The notes under the pieces: generated by a model
Seen by the model: the letters and a program-made list of their open reading frames with translations, nothing else
Told to the model about the DNA's origin: nothing
Database searches by the model: none
Shown here: piece by piece, positions 32,964-41,154 of the stretch
How the letters are laid out: every line of letters starts with the position of its first letter
How positions within the stretch are numbered: position 1 is the stretch's first letter
Program-made: the position numbers and the translations under genes
Assembly (NCBI RefSeq): GCF_006539565.1
Contig: NZ_BJNG01000020.1
Span: 1-64,000 of the forward strand
Direction of reading: 5' to 3'
DNA: 64,000 nt
Source: Pseudonocardia hydrocarbonoxydans
GTDB lineage: Bacteria; Actinomycetota; Actinomycetes; Mycobacteriales; Pseudonocardiaceae

Positions 32964-33587
32964 TCAGAGCAGCGTGCGGGTGAGCAGGCGCTTCCACCGC
33001 GCGAGGTGCGGCTCGGTGAGCGGGTCGCGGTCGTGCAGGGCGTAGGTGAGTGCGACCCCGCGCATGCTGGTGAAGACCAGGTCCCGGACGTCGGCGAACT
33101 CCGGGTGGCCCGACAGCACCGGACCGTACATCGTGTCGACGGCCTTCTCGATCGTCCGCAGCAGCCTGCGCTCGGCCTCGAGGAGCGCGGTGCGCAGGTC
33201 CGGGTCGGTGCGCGCGGCCGTCCACAGCTCCATGGCGGCCCAGAAGTAGGGCTGGCGGAAGGTCTCCCACAGCAGGTCGGTGGCCAGGTCGATGCGCTCG
33301 GCGCCGCTCGCCCGCCCGTGCGGGGACCGGGCGATCCAGTCGTCCATCTCGGCCACGCGTTCCTGCACCAGGTGCTGCGCGGCCGCGATCAGCAGCTCCT
33401 CCCGGGACGGGAAGTGGTGCAGCAGCCTGCCGCGTGACACCCCGGCGCGGGTCTGGATCGCGACGGTGCTGGTGCGGTGGTACCCGTCGGTGACCAGGCC
33501 GTCGATCGCGGCGTCGAGGATCAGGGAACGGCTGTCGGCCGTGCGCTGGCCCTGGGTGCGCGGCGGGCGTCGGTCCGGTGCGGCCAC
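32964..33587 (-). CDS. TetR/AcrR family regulator
   Basis: A 207-aa regulator. The N-terminal TetR HTH (RSLILDAAIDGLVTDGYHRT, then STVAIQTRAGVSRGRLLHHF) is complete. The C-terminal ligand domain (AMELWTAARTDPDLRTALLE) is of the common TetR_C type. It is the last gene of a leftward cluster, 29 bases after the TauD gene, so it probably controls that dioxygenase and perhaps the transporter. The ligand is unknown. Confidence 0.9.
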   Translation of the reverse strand: MAAPDRRPPRTQGQRTADSRSLILDAAIDGLVTDGYHRTSTVAIQTRAGVSRGRLLHHFPSREELLIAAAQHLVQERVAEMDDWIARSPHGRASGAERIDLATDLLWETFRQPYFWAAMELWTAARTDPDLRTALLEAERRLLRTIEKAVDTMYGPVLSGHPEFADVRDLVFTSMRGVALTYALHDRDPLTEPHLARWKRLLTRTLL

Positions 33588-33616
33588 GCCCGTGACGGTA
33601 ACGGAGCAGCCGGGGC

Positions 33617-34426
33617 TCAGAAGGCCTCGGTCGTGCGCACCGTCATCACGTGCATGGTCCGCTCACCCGCGTGGGCGTCGCGGCCGTGCAGGAAGCGGTA
33701 GTTGTCCATGACGAGCAGCTCGCCCGCCTCCAGCCGGAACCGTGCCGCGCACTCCTGGGCGGTGGCGAGCACGTCGGCGTAGTCGTCGAGGTGGGCGAGG
33801 TGGGCGTCCCAGCGGGGCTCGCGGGGCACCGGCAGGGCGTAGTCGCTCGCCCGCACGGCGCGCCGGCCGCGACGGGTGTGCTCCACCAGCCCGCGGACCA
33901 GGGGAGTGAGCGGCACCGAGTGCGGGCGAGCGGCCCAGCCGCCGAAGAAGTCGACGTCGCAGGTGGTGAGGAACGCGTGCAGCTCCGGGCGGGCCGCGCG
34001 CAGCGCCTCGACGAGGCCGTACCCGTCGATCAGCACCGAGTCGCCCCCGCGCGGGGCGGGCCGGGTGCAGAGCATGAACAGGTAGTCCTCGTCGGGGTCG
34101 CGCAGCCGCACCGCACGGCCGTGTACGTCGACGGTGACGGTGGCGCCGTCGCTGTGCAGCGACAGGGTGTCGGCGTCGACGCCGTGCTGCACGCGGATGC
34201 CGAACAGCTCGCGTAGCCGGGCGCCCAGCAACTGCCCGGCCGCGGTGACCAGCTCCTCCGGGTCGTCGCCGCGGTCGGTGAGGATCACGGCCCCGTCCCG
34301 CTGCAGGACCGCGCGCGCGTCGGCGTCGTCGACCCGGGCGGGGACGACGCCGAGCGGCGCGAGCAGCTCCTTGAGCTCGGGTCGCACGGTGCCGCGACGC
34401 CGGCCCTTCCCGTCGGTGGTCGCCAC
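33617..34426 (-). CDS. TauD/TfdA family Fe(II)/2-oxoglutarate dioxygenase
   Basis: A 269-aa enzyme. The facial triad is visible as HxD in TLSLHSDGATVTVD and the distal His in MDNYRFLHGRDAH; the 2-oxoglutarate-binding Arg is in GERTMHVMTVRT. Central SVLIDGYGLVEALRAARPEL is typical of TauD relatives. The substrate (sulphonate, amino acid or quaternary amine) cannot be inferred. It sits between a peptide-type ABC transporter and a TetR regulator, suggesting oxidation of an imported compound. Confidence 0.88.
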   Translation of the reverse strand: MATTDGKGRRRGTVRPELKELLAPLGVVPARVDDADARAVLQRDGAVILTDRGDDPEELVTAAGQLLGARLRELFGIRVQHGVDADTLSLHSDGATVTVDVHGRAVRLRDPDEDYLFMLCTRPAPRGGDSVLIDGYGLVEALRAARPELHAFLTTCDVDFFGGWAARPHSVPLTPLVRGLVEHTRRGRRAVRASDYALPVPREPRWDAHLAHLDDYADVLATAQECAARFRLEAGELLVMDNYRFLHGRDAHAGERTMHVMTVRTTEAF

Positions 34427-34468
34427 GACGCCTCCTCTGTGTTGTTGCCGATTACCTGCACATGCAGG

Positions 34469-35214
34469 TTAGTGCGGCCCGATCGGCTCGCGGAAGGCCT
34501 TCCCGCCGCTCCAACGCCGCTCCAGCGCCCGCCCGGCCACGGTGACGACGAACGCGACGCCCACGATGGCCACCGCGGGCGCCAGTACCAGCCCTGGCCG
34601 GAGGAACAGGTACGGGCGGGCCTCGTCGAGCATCGCGCCCCACTCGGCGGTCGGCGGCTGCGGCCCGAGACCGAGGAACGACAGCCCGGCGATCGTCAGC
34701 AGGGTGGAGGCGAAGCGCAGGAACGCGTGCGCGGTGAGCGGGCGGATCGCGTTGGGCAGGACGTGGCGGAACACGATGCGCCCGGGCCCGGCGCCCAGCG
34801 CCGTGGCGCTGCGGACGTAGCCGGTGCCGGCCTCGCGCACCGTCAGCCCGAGGGCGAGGCGGGCGAACGGGGTCCAGCCCGTGGCGACCACGGCGATCAG
34901 CAGCGTCAGGGGGCCGGGGGAGAGCAGGGTCGTGAGCACCAGGGCGAACACGATCGACGGCACGGCCACCAGCACGTCGACGACGCGCACACCGCGACGG
35001 CGACCACGGTGAACCCCACCGACAGGCGGGTGCCCGCGGCGAGGCGGGCGAACACGTCGCGGCCCAGGTGGTCGGTGCCCAGCGGGTGGGCCGGGGACGG
35101 CGGGGCGAACCGGTTCGCGAGGTCGTTGCCCACGGCGTCGAGCGGGAGCAGGGCCGCGACCAGCAGCACGGCGGCCAGCGCGCCCAGCGCCACCGCGGGG
35201 GCGCGGCGCCTCAC
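34469..35214 (-). pseudogene. DppC-like ABC permease, internal deletion and frameshift
   Basis: The 5' part from GTG 35214 (VRRRAPAVALGALAAVLLVA, then PLGTDHLGRDVFARLAAGTR) is a normal peptide-permease start. It runs out of frame at about 34990, where MRVVDVLVAVPSIVFALVLT resumes and continues to the end with the EAG-type loop. About 20-25 residues of the second membrane segment and loop are missing at the join. The GTG overlaps the DppB-like stop. Non-functional as sequenced, unless this is an assembly error. Confidence 0.82.
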
Positions 35215-36152
35215 CGGGCCGCCCGGCGGGCGACCGGGTCGATCGCGAGCTGCCCGAGCTCGGTGACGATCGTGACCAGCACCGCGATCGTCACCAGGAC
35301 CAGCAGCCCGCCCTGCACCGTCGGCAGGTCCTGGGCCAGGACGGCGTCGTAGAGCAGCCGGCCCAGGCCGGGCACGGCGAACACCACCTCCACCACCACC
35401 GACCCGCCCAGCAGCCCCGCGAAGAAGGTGCCCGACAGCGCCGTCACCGACGTCAACGACCGGCGTGCGGCGTGCACCCACAACAGCCGCCGCTCGGTGA
35501 ACCCGCGCGCCCTGGCGGCACGCACGTGCAGGGCGCCCAGCACGTCGGCGGTCTCGGCGCGGGTGAGCTGGGCGGCGAGCGCCGCCGGGAACAGCGCGAG
35601 CGTGACGACCGGCAGCACGGCGGCCGCCGGGGTGCCCCACCCGGCCGCGGGCAGCAGGGGCAGCGCGACCGCGAACACCAGCACCAGCAGCGGGGCGAGG
35701 ATGAACTCGGGGACCGCGGCGCCCAGCACCGACAGCGTCGTGACCGTCCGGTCGACCGGACCGCCGGGCCGCCGGGCCGCGGCGACCCCCGCGGGGATCC
35801 CGACGAGCCCGGCGAGCAGCAGCGCCGCGGCCGTGACCAGCGCCGACACCCCGAGCGCCGCGACGAGCTGCGGGGCCACGGCGGTGCGGGTGGAGAACGA
35901 CAGCCCGAGGTCACCGCGCAGCACCGAGCCCAGCCACAGCAGGTACTGCTGCCACAGCGGGCCGTCGAGCCCGAGCTCGCGGGTCACGCGCTCGGTGACC
36001 GCCGGGTCGGGCACCGAGTCGGCGATGCGCGCCCGCAGCACCGTGCGGGTGGTGTCGAGGCCGGACGCGCGGGGCAGCAGGAACACCAGTGCCGAGGTGC
36101 CCAGCAGGACCAGGGGCAGCGGGAGCAGGCGCCTGCCGAGGGTGCCCGACAC
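35211..36152 (-). CDS. DppB-like ABC transporter permease
   Basis: A 313-aa inner-membrane permease of the peptide/opine/nickel family. N-terminal anchor RLLPLPLVLLGTSALVFLLP, then the extracytoplasmic region with ELGLDGPLWQQYLLWLGSVL and RGDLGLSFSTRTAV, and five further helices. The ATPase-contact EAA loop is RARGFTERRLLWVHAAR. GTG start at 36152, two bases from the preceding stop. Complete, although its DppC-like partner is broken. Confidence 0.9.
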   Translation of the reverse strand: MSGTLGRRLLPLPLVLLGTSALVFLLPRASGLDTTRTVLRARIADSVPDPAVTERVTRELGLDGPLWQQYLLWLGSVLRGDLGLSFSTRTAVAPQLVAALGVSALVTAAALLLAGLVGIPAGVAAARRPGGPVDRTVTTLSVLGAAVPEFILAPLLVLVFAVALPLLPAAGWGTPAAAVLPVVTLALFPAALAAQLTRAETADVLGALHVRAARARGFTERRLLWVHAARRSLTSVTALSGTFFAGLLGGSVVVEVVFAVPGLGRLLYDAVLAQDLPTVQGGLLVLVTIAVLVTIVTELGQLAIDPVARRAAR

Positions 36153-36153
36153 G

Positions 36154-37701
36154 TCAGCCCGTTCGGGCCAGCTCCGGGGTGACCAGCACCCGCCCGCTCG
36201 GGTCGGCGACGAAGCCGGTGACGCCGCGGGTCGCCGAGCTGTCCACGGTGTGCACCAGCGGCACGCCGACGTCGCCGTCCGCCAGCAGCTGCGCCGCCCG
36301 GGCGAACACCTCCTGCCGCTGCGCCACGTCGGTGACGTCGACCAGGCCGTCGACCAGCGCGTCGAACTCCGGGGAGCAGTACCGGTTGAGGTTGTAGGTG
36401 CCCGCGCAGCCGTAGTCGCTGCGCAGCACCCCGGCCGCGTCGGGCAGGTCGGTGAGCAGGTTGCGCGAGAGCAGCAGCATGTCGTAGCGCCCGGCGAGCA
36501 CCTCGGGCTCCTGCGCGGCGTAGTCGCCGATCTCGATCTCGGCGGTGATGCCGGCCTCGGCCAGCATCGCCTGGACGGCGGTGGCCAGCGTCGGGAGCTC
36601 GGGCCGGTTCGGGTAGGTCCACAGCCGCACGGTGAGCGGGGAGTCCGGCCCGAAGCCGGCCTGCGCGAGCAGCGCCGCGGCCGCGGCCGGGTCGGCCGCC
36701 GGGGCCGGGCCGTCGGCACCCCACGGCACCGCGGGGCCGAAGATCTCCGACGCGGGCAGCGCCGAACCGGCCAGCGCCTGCTCGCCGAGCGCGGTGCGGT
36801 CGACGGCCAGTGCGACGGCCCGCCGGACCGCCGCATCGGCGAACGGCGGCGCGGACTGGTTGAGGTACAGGCTCGCCGTACGGGGCGTCGGGACCGTCTG
36901 CACCTGCACGTCCGGGGCGGCCTGCAGCTCCAGCACGGCGGGCTCGGGCAGGCCGAGCACGATGTCGACGTCGCCGGCGCGGAAGGCCAGTGCCCGGGCG
37001 GAGGGGTCGGGCAGGTAGCGCGCGGTCACCGTCGCCACCTGGGCCCGCTCGCCCCAGTACTGCTCGAAGCGCTCCAGCGTGATGCCCTGCGCCGGGTCCG
37101 CCGCGGTGATCCGCAGCAGGCCGGTGCCGGTGCCGACGACCGTGGGCGGGCCGCCCGCGGAGTAGGCGGACGGGGCGAGGACCGCGGTGCCCGGGGCGCT
37201 CAGGCGCAGCGGCAGGATCGGGTCCGGCGCGGCGGTGCGCACCACCACGGCGTCGCCGTCGGCCGTGGTGGTGATCCCGGCGCCCGCGACGGCCCGCGGC
37301 GGCGCGGCGGCCCCGGTGACGTAGCCCAGCGCGTTCACGACGGCGTCGGCCGTCAGGGGTGTGCCGTCGTGGAAGACCACGCCGGGGCGCAGGGTGAAGC
37401 GCCAGGTGGTGGGGTCGGTCTGCGACCACTCGGTGGCCAGGCCCGGCTGCGGCTGCCGGTCGGCGTCCAGGCCCACGAGGGTCTCGGTGGCGCCGAGCTG
37501 GGTGAGCAGGAAGGCGTCGTCGGTGTCGATCGCGAGGCCCGAACGCGGCGGGAACGGCAGGCCGATGGTCACCGCGCCGTCGGGGACGGCGACGCCGCTC
37601 GACGCCGGCGCGGCGCCGCCGCACGCGGTGAGCAGGCAGGCCAGCAGGACCAGGGCGCAGGCCCGGGCTCGGATCGGGTGCACGCGGTGCCTGCCTCTCA
37701 C
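36154..37701 (-). CDS. ABC transporter substrate-binding lipoprotein (SBP_bac_5)
   Basis: A 515-aa family-5 binding protein for peptides, opines, nickel or related ligands. The lipobox is LLTACGG at about residues 21-27, giving a lipid-anchored extracellular protein. Family motifs are LVGLDADRQPQPGLATEWSQ and TWRFTLRPGVVFHDGTPLTA; the C-terminal lobe has DYAAQEPEVLAGRYDMLLLS. The alternative GTG six codons downstream also precedes the signal peptide. First gene of the leftward cluster; no ABC ATPase gene is present in it. Confidence 0.92.
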   Translation of the reverse strand: MRGRHRVHPIRARACALVLLACLLTACGGAAPASSGVAVPDGAVTIGLPFPPRSGLAIDTDDAFLLTQLGATETLVGLDADRQPQPGLATEWSQTDPTTWRFTLRPGVVFHDGTPLTADAVVNALGYVTGAAAPPRAVAGAGITTTADGDAVVVRTAAPDPILPLRLSAPGTAVLAPSAYSAGGPPTVVGTGTGLLRITAADPAQGITLERFEQYWGERAQVATVTARYLPDPSARALAFRAGDVDIVLGLPEPAVLELQAAPDVQVQTVPTPRTASLYLNQSAPPFADAAVRRAVALAVDRTALGEQALAGSALPASEIFGPAVPWGADGPAPAADPAAAAALLAQAGFGPDSPLTVRLWTYPNRPELPTLATAVQAMLAEAGITAEIEIGDYAAQEPEVLAGRYDMLLLSRNLLTDLPDAAGVLRSDYGCAGTYNLNRYCSPEFDALVDGLVDVTDVAQRQEVFARAAQLLADGDVGVPLVHTVDSSATRGVTGFVADPSGRVLVTPELARTG

Positions 37702-37815
37702 GGGGAACGGGGTCGGCGGATTCTGTGGTCACCGCGCCGCCGAGGTCAACGCTTGTGATTATCCTCCTGCATCAGGTACCGAAGTGCTAATGCATGTATT
37801 CGGCAATGCGAATGA

Positions 37816-39048
37816 GTGGTGATCGTGGACGTGGCGCACCGCCGCTCCGGCTTCGGGTCGCTGCCCGCCGTCATGCGCCTGCTCGTGGCCACCCAGCTGG
37901 CCTTCAACGTGGGCTTCTACATGGTCGTGCCCTACCTCGCGGTGCACCTGGCGACCGATCTGGCGCTGGCCGGCGGGCTGGTGGGGCTGGTGCTGGGGCT
38001 GCGCACCTTCAGCCAGCAGGGCCTGTTCGTCGTCGGCGGCACCCTGGCCGACAGGTGGGGCGCGAAGCCGGTGATCCTGGCCGGGTGCGCGCTGCGCGTC
38101 GCGGGGTTCGGGCTGCTCGGCGTCGCGACCACGCTGCCCGGCGTGCTCGCCGGGGCCCTGCTGACGGGGTTCGCGGCCGCGCTGTTCTCCCCGGCCGTCG
38201 AGTCCGCGCTGGCCAGGGAGGCGGGCGAGCTGCCGGTCGGCGGGCCGACCCGGGCGGAGGTGTTCGCGATGTTCGCCGTCAGCGGGCAGGTCGGCACGGT
38301 GGTCGGGCCGCTGGTCGGGGCGGCCCTGCTGCTCGTCGACTTCGGCCTGGCCTGCGCCGTCGCCGCGGCGGCGTTCGTGCTGATCGGGCTGGCGCACCTG
38401 GCGTGGCTGCCGCGCCGCGCCGCCGCGCACGCCGGCGAGCCGGTGCTCGACGGATGGGCCGAGGTGCTGCGCAACCGCCGCTTCCTGGCCTTCGCCGCGG
38501 GCTACTCCGGCTACCTGCTCTGCTACAACCAGCTCTACCTGGCGCTGCCCGTCGAGCTGGAGCGCGGCACCGGCGGGCAGGCCGCGCTGGGCTGGCTGTT
38601 CGCGCTGGCCGCGGTGCTGGTGATCGGCGGGCAGGTGCCGACCACCCGCTGGGCGCGCCGCCGCCCGCCCGGGCAGCCGATCGTCCTGGGCTTCGGGCTG
38701 ATGTCCGCCGCCGCCCTCCTCGTCGCGCTGGCGCTGCCCGCCGCCCCCGCCGGGGTGTGGCCCGCGGTCGGCTTCGTCGTCCTGCTCACCGCGGGGCAGA
38801 TGCTGGCCGGGCCCATCGCCCAGGCGTTGGTGCCGGTGCTGGCCGCCGAGCGCAGGCTGGGGGCGTACTTCGGGGTGCTCGCCTCCGCGGGCGGCGTCGC
38901 GGTGCTGGTCGGCAGCACCGTCGTCGGCGCCCTGCTCGACCCCGCGACCGCCCCTCCGGTGGTGGCGTGGCTGGTGCTCGCCGCCGTGCCGATGGCCAGT
39001 GCGCTGGTGATCGGGCTGCTGGCCCGCCGCGGTGCGCTGAACGGGTGA
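37816..39048 (+). CDS. MFS transporter
   Basis: A 410-aa 12-helix major-facilitator protein. The loop-2 motif GTLADRWGAKPVILAGCALR is clear, and repeated helices such as VGLVLGLRTFSQQGLFVVGG are typical of drug/metabolite exporters. The GTG at 37816 is the first of two consecutive GTGs with no strong ribosome site, so the start is uncertain by a few codons. Divergent from the family-5 binding protein, hence possibly the export half of an opine-metallophore or peptide system. Confidence 0.88.
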   Translation: MVIVDVAHRRSGFGSLPAVMRLLVATQLAFNVGFYMVVPYLAVHLATDLALAGGLVGLVLGLRTFSQQGLFVVGGTLADRWGAKPVILAGCALRVAGFGLLGVATTLPGVLAGALLTGFAAALFSPAVESALAREAGELPVGGPTRAEVFAMFAVSGQVGTVVGPLVGAALLLVDFGLACAVAAAAFVLIGLAHLAWLPRRAAAHAGEPVLDGWAEVLRNRRFLAFAAGYSGYLLCYNQLYLALPVELERGTGGQAALGWLFALAAVLVIGGQVPTTRWARRRPPGQPIVLGFGLMSAAALLVALALPAAPAGVWPAVGFVVLLTAGQMLAGPIAQALVPVLAAERRLGAYFGVLASAGGVAVLVGSTVVGALLDPATAPPVVAWLVLAAVPMASALVIGLLARRGALNG

Positions 39049-39073
39049 GCGGGTTGCGCCTGACCGCCCGCTC

Positions 39074-39079
39074 TAGTCT
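39074..39079 (+). promoter_or_regulatory. -10 box TAGTCT, leaderless
   Basis: TAGTCT ends seven bases before the ATG at 39087. Confidence 0.5.
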
Positions 39080-39086
39080 CCCCGGG

Positions 39087-39647
39087 ATGACGACCCTGCG
39101 CCGGGCACTGGTCCTGGCCGCGATCGCGATCCTCGCCGCCCTGCTGGCCGGCCTCGCCGTGCTCGACCCGTTCCACCTGCGGCACGCGCAGTGGTTCGTC
39201 GCCGCGACGGTGCTGGCGACGATCGTGCTGGTCACGCTCACGCTCGCCGTCGCCGTCCGGATCTATGCGCTCCGGGTGCTCGTGCTGGTCGTCGGCGGGA
39301 TCGGGGCCGTCGGCTGGGCGGCGGTGGCCTACCTGACCATCGGCCTCGACGACGAGCGCGGCGCGGTCGCGGAGGTGGCGTCGGGGGACCGGCGGCTGGT
39401 GGTGCTGGAGGGCGAGCCGTTCACGATCGACACGGTGTTCCGGGTGGTGCTGCGGTCGGGCGCCGGGCCGTTCGAGCAGGAGTCGCCGGTGTGGCTGGGC
39501 GAGCCGGAGGGGGCGGCGCCGGACGAGGTGTCCTTCCGCGGCGCCGACGAGGTGGCGGTCCGCACCGGCGGCTGCGTGCTGGTCTCGCGGGTCGAGCCGG
39601 TGACGTTGCTGGTCGACCCCGTCCACCGGGGCACCGCCGGCTGCTGA
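39087..39647 (+). CDS. membrane protein of unknown function
   Basis: A 186-aa protein with three membrane segments in its first about 95 residues (VLAAIAILAALLAGLAVLDP; FVAATVLATIVLVTLTLAVA; LRVLVLVVGGIGAVGWAAVA). A soluble beta-rich domain follows with WLGEPEGAAPDEVSFRGADE. Family not recognised. It has its own leaderless promoter and ends 14 bases before the convergent XRE-cupin gene. Confidence 0.75.
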   Translation: MTTLRRALVLAAIAILAALLAGLAVLDPFHLRHAQWFVAATVLATIVLVTLTLAVAVRIYALRVLVLVVGGIGAVGWAAVAYLTIGLDDERGAVAEVASGDRRLVVLEGEPFTIDTVFRVVLRSGAGPFEQESPVWLGEPEGAAPDEVSFRGADEVAVRTGGCVLVSRVEPVTLLVDPVHRGTAGC

Positions 39648-39661
39648 TCACAGCGGGCCGG

Positions 39662-40282
39662 TCACGGCTGGGCCTCCGCGATGCTGGTGGGCGGCACCAG
39701 CCCGGCGTCACCGGGCTGCAGGACGACCATCACGAACCGCACCGGCTCGTCCCCCCCGCCGGCGTAGCGGTGCGGGGCGTGGGCCTGGAACATCACGGTG
39801 TCGCCCGCGTCCAGCTCGTGGGCGGCGGTGCCGACCCGCAGGTCCAGGCGGCCCGACCGCACCGTCAGGACCTCCACGGTGCCCATCGGGTGCGCCTCGC
39901 CGTCGAACCCGTCGCCGGGCTGCAGCGTCCAGTCCCACAGCTCGACGACGTCGGGCGGGTCGGTGCCGATCCGGAACACCGCGCTGCTGCCCGCGGCGCT
40001 GCTCCACAGGGTGGCGGCCTCGGCGGCGCGGCGCACGACCACCCGCGGGGCGCCGTCGCCGTCGACCAGCGACGCGACGCCCACCCGCAGCGCCGCGGCC
40101 AGCGCGACCAGCGTGCCGATGCTCGGGTTCCCCCGCGCGGTCTCGATCTGGATCACCGTGCCGCGGCTGACGCCGGACGCGGCGGCGAGCGCGTCGATCG
40201 TCATGCGGCGCTGCTGCCGCAGCGCGCGGACGTTGCGGCCGACCGCGGCGGCGACGTCGTCGGGGGACTGCATGGCGAGCAT
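39662..40282 (-). CDS. XRE family regulator with cupin domain
   Basis: A 206-aa regulator. HTH at about 12-65 (VGRNVRALRQQRRMTIDALA, then GVSRGTVIQIETARGNPSIG). The cupin occupies the C-terminal half (MGTVEVLTVRSGRLDLRVGT ... HAPHRYAGG). The start may be either ATG at 40282 or the one three codons later. Divergent from a DMT exporter with paired GTACTT repeats between them, so it probably represses or activates that exporter. Related in design to the regulator at 4416. Confidence 0.92.
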   Translation of the reverse strand: MLAMQSPDDVAAAVGRNVRALRQQRRMTIDALAAASGVSRGTVIQIETARGNPSIGTLVALAAALRVGVASLVDGDGAPRVVVRRAAEAATLWSSAAGSSAVFRIGTDPPDVVELWDWTLQPGDGFDGEAHPMGTVEVLTVRSGRLDLRVGTAAHELDAGDTVMFQAHAPHRYAGGGDEPVRFVMVVLQPGDAGLVPPTSIAEAQP

Positions 40283-40288
40283 TATGCA

Positions 40289-40316
40289 GTACTTCTTCGG
40301 ACACTCTGATGTACTT
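40289..40316. promoter_or_regulatory. GTACTT direct repeat operator
   Basis: GTACTT occurs at 40289-40294 and 40311-40316, 22 bp apart, in the 41-bp gap between the divergent XRE-cupin and DMT genes. Two-turn spacing suits a dimer of dimers. Confidence 0.5.
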
Positions 40317-40323
40317 TCGGGGC

Positions 40324-41154
40324 ATGTCCGTGGCCTTCGCCCTGCCTGCCGCCGTCACCTACGGCATCGCCGACTTCGCCGGCGGCCTGGCGACCCGACG
40401 GGCGGGTGTCCTGGGCGTCACGGCGGGCGCGCAGCTGGTCGGCCTGGTCGCGCTGGTCCCGGCCGTGCTGCTGGTGCCGGGCGCGCCGACGGGTGCGGCG
40501 CTGGGGACCGGGGCGCTGGCGGGGATCGCCGGGGCGTCGGGCCTGCTGCTGTACTTCCGCGGCCTCGCCGTCGGGCCGATGGGCGTCGTCGCGCCGCTGT
40601 CGGCGGTGGTCGGGGCCGGGTTGCCGCTGCTGGTCGGGCTGGCGGGCGGGGAGCGGCTCGGCGCCGCGACCGTGGCCGGGCTGGCCACGGCCCTCGTCGC
40701 GATCGTGCTGGCGACGGCGGGCACCCGCGACGCGGTGGCCGTGCGCGGCGTGCTGCTCGGGCTGGGCGCCGGGGTGGGGTTCGGGCTGTTCTTCGTCGGC
40801 CTCGACGCCACGCCGCCCGGCTCGGGGCTGTGGCCGCTGCTGGCCGGTCGGGCGGTGTCGGTGGCACTGCTCGGGGCGCTGGTGGTGGGACTCGGGGCCG
40901 GAACGGGAGGGACTCGCGGGGCGTGGGGGCTGGTCGTGCTCAGCGGGCTGTTCGACTCGGCCGCCAACGTCCTGTTCCTGCTGGCCACCCGCACCGGCGA
41001 CCTGGGCGTCAGTGCGGTGCTGGTGTCGCTCTACCCGGTCGTGGTGGTGCTGCTCGCCCGGATCGTGCTGCACGAGCGGCTGACCCGGGCGCAGCTGGCC
41101 TCCGCCGGCCTCGCGCTGACGGCGAGCGCGCTGCTGTCACTGGGCGCGCCATGA
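40324..41154 (+). CDS. EamA/DMT family transporter
   Basis: A 276-aa protein with ten predicted helices in two EamA repeats (AAVTYGIADFAGGLATRRAG; LFDSAANVLFLLATRTGDLG), ending in the typical LVSLYPVVVVLLARIVLHER. DMT proteins export amino acids or metabolites; the substrate is unknown. The ATG at 40324 is preferred over one five codons upstream, which would lie within the operator. It overlaps the convergent pmt gene by 18 bases. Confidence 0.9.
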   Translation: MSVAFALPAAVTYGIADFAGGLATRRAGVLGVTAGAQLVGLVALVPAVLLVPGAPTGAALGTGALAGIAGASGLLLYFRGLAVGPMGVVAPLSAVVGAGLPLLVGLAGGERLGAATVAGLATALVAIVLATAGTRDAVAVRGVLLGLGAGVGFGLFFVGLDATPPGSGLWPLLAGRAVSVALLGALVVGLGAGTGGTRGAWGLVVLSGLFDSAANVLFLLATRTGDLGVSAVLVSLYPVVVVLLARIVLHERLTRAQLASAGLALTASALLSLGAP

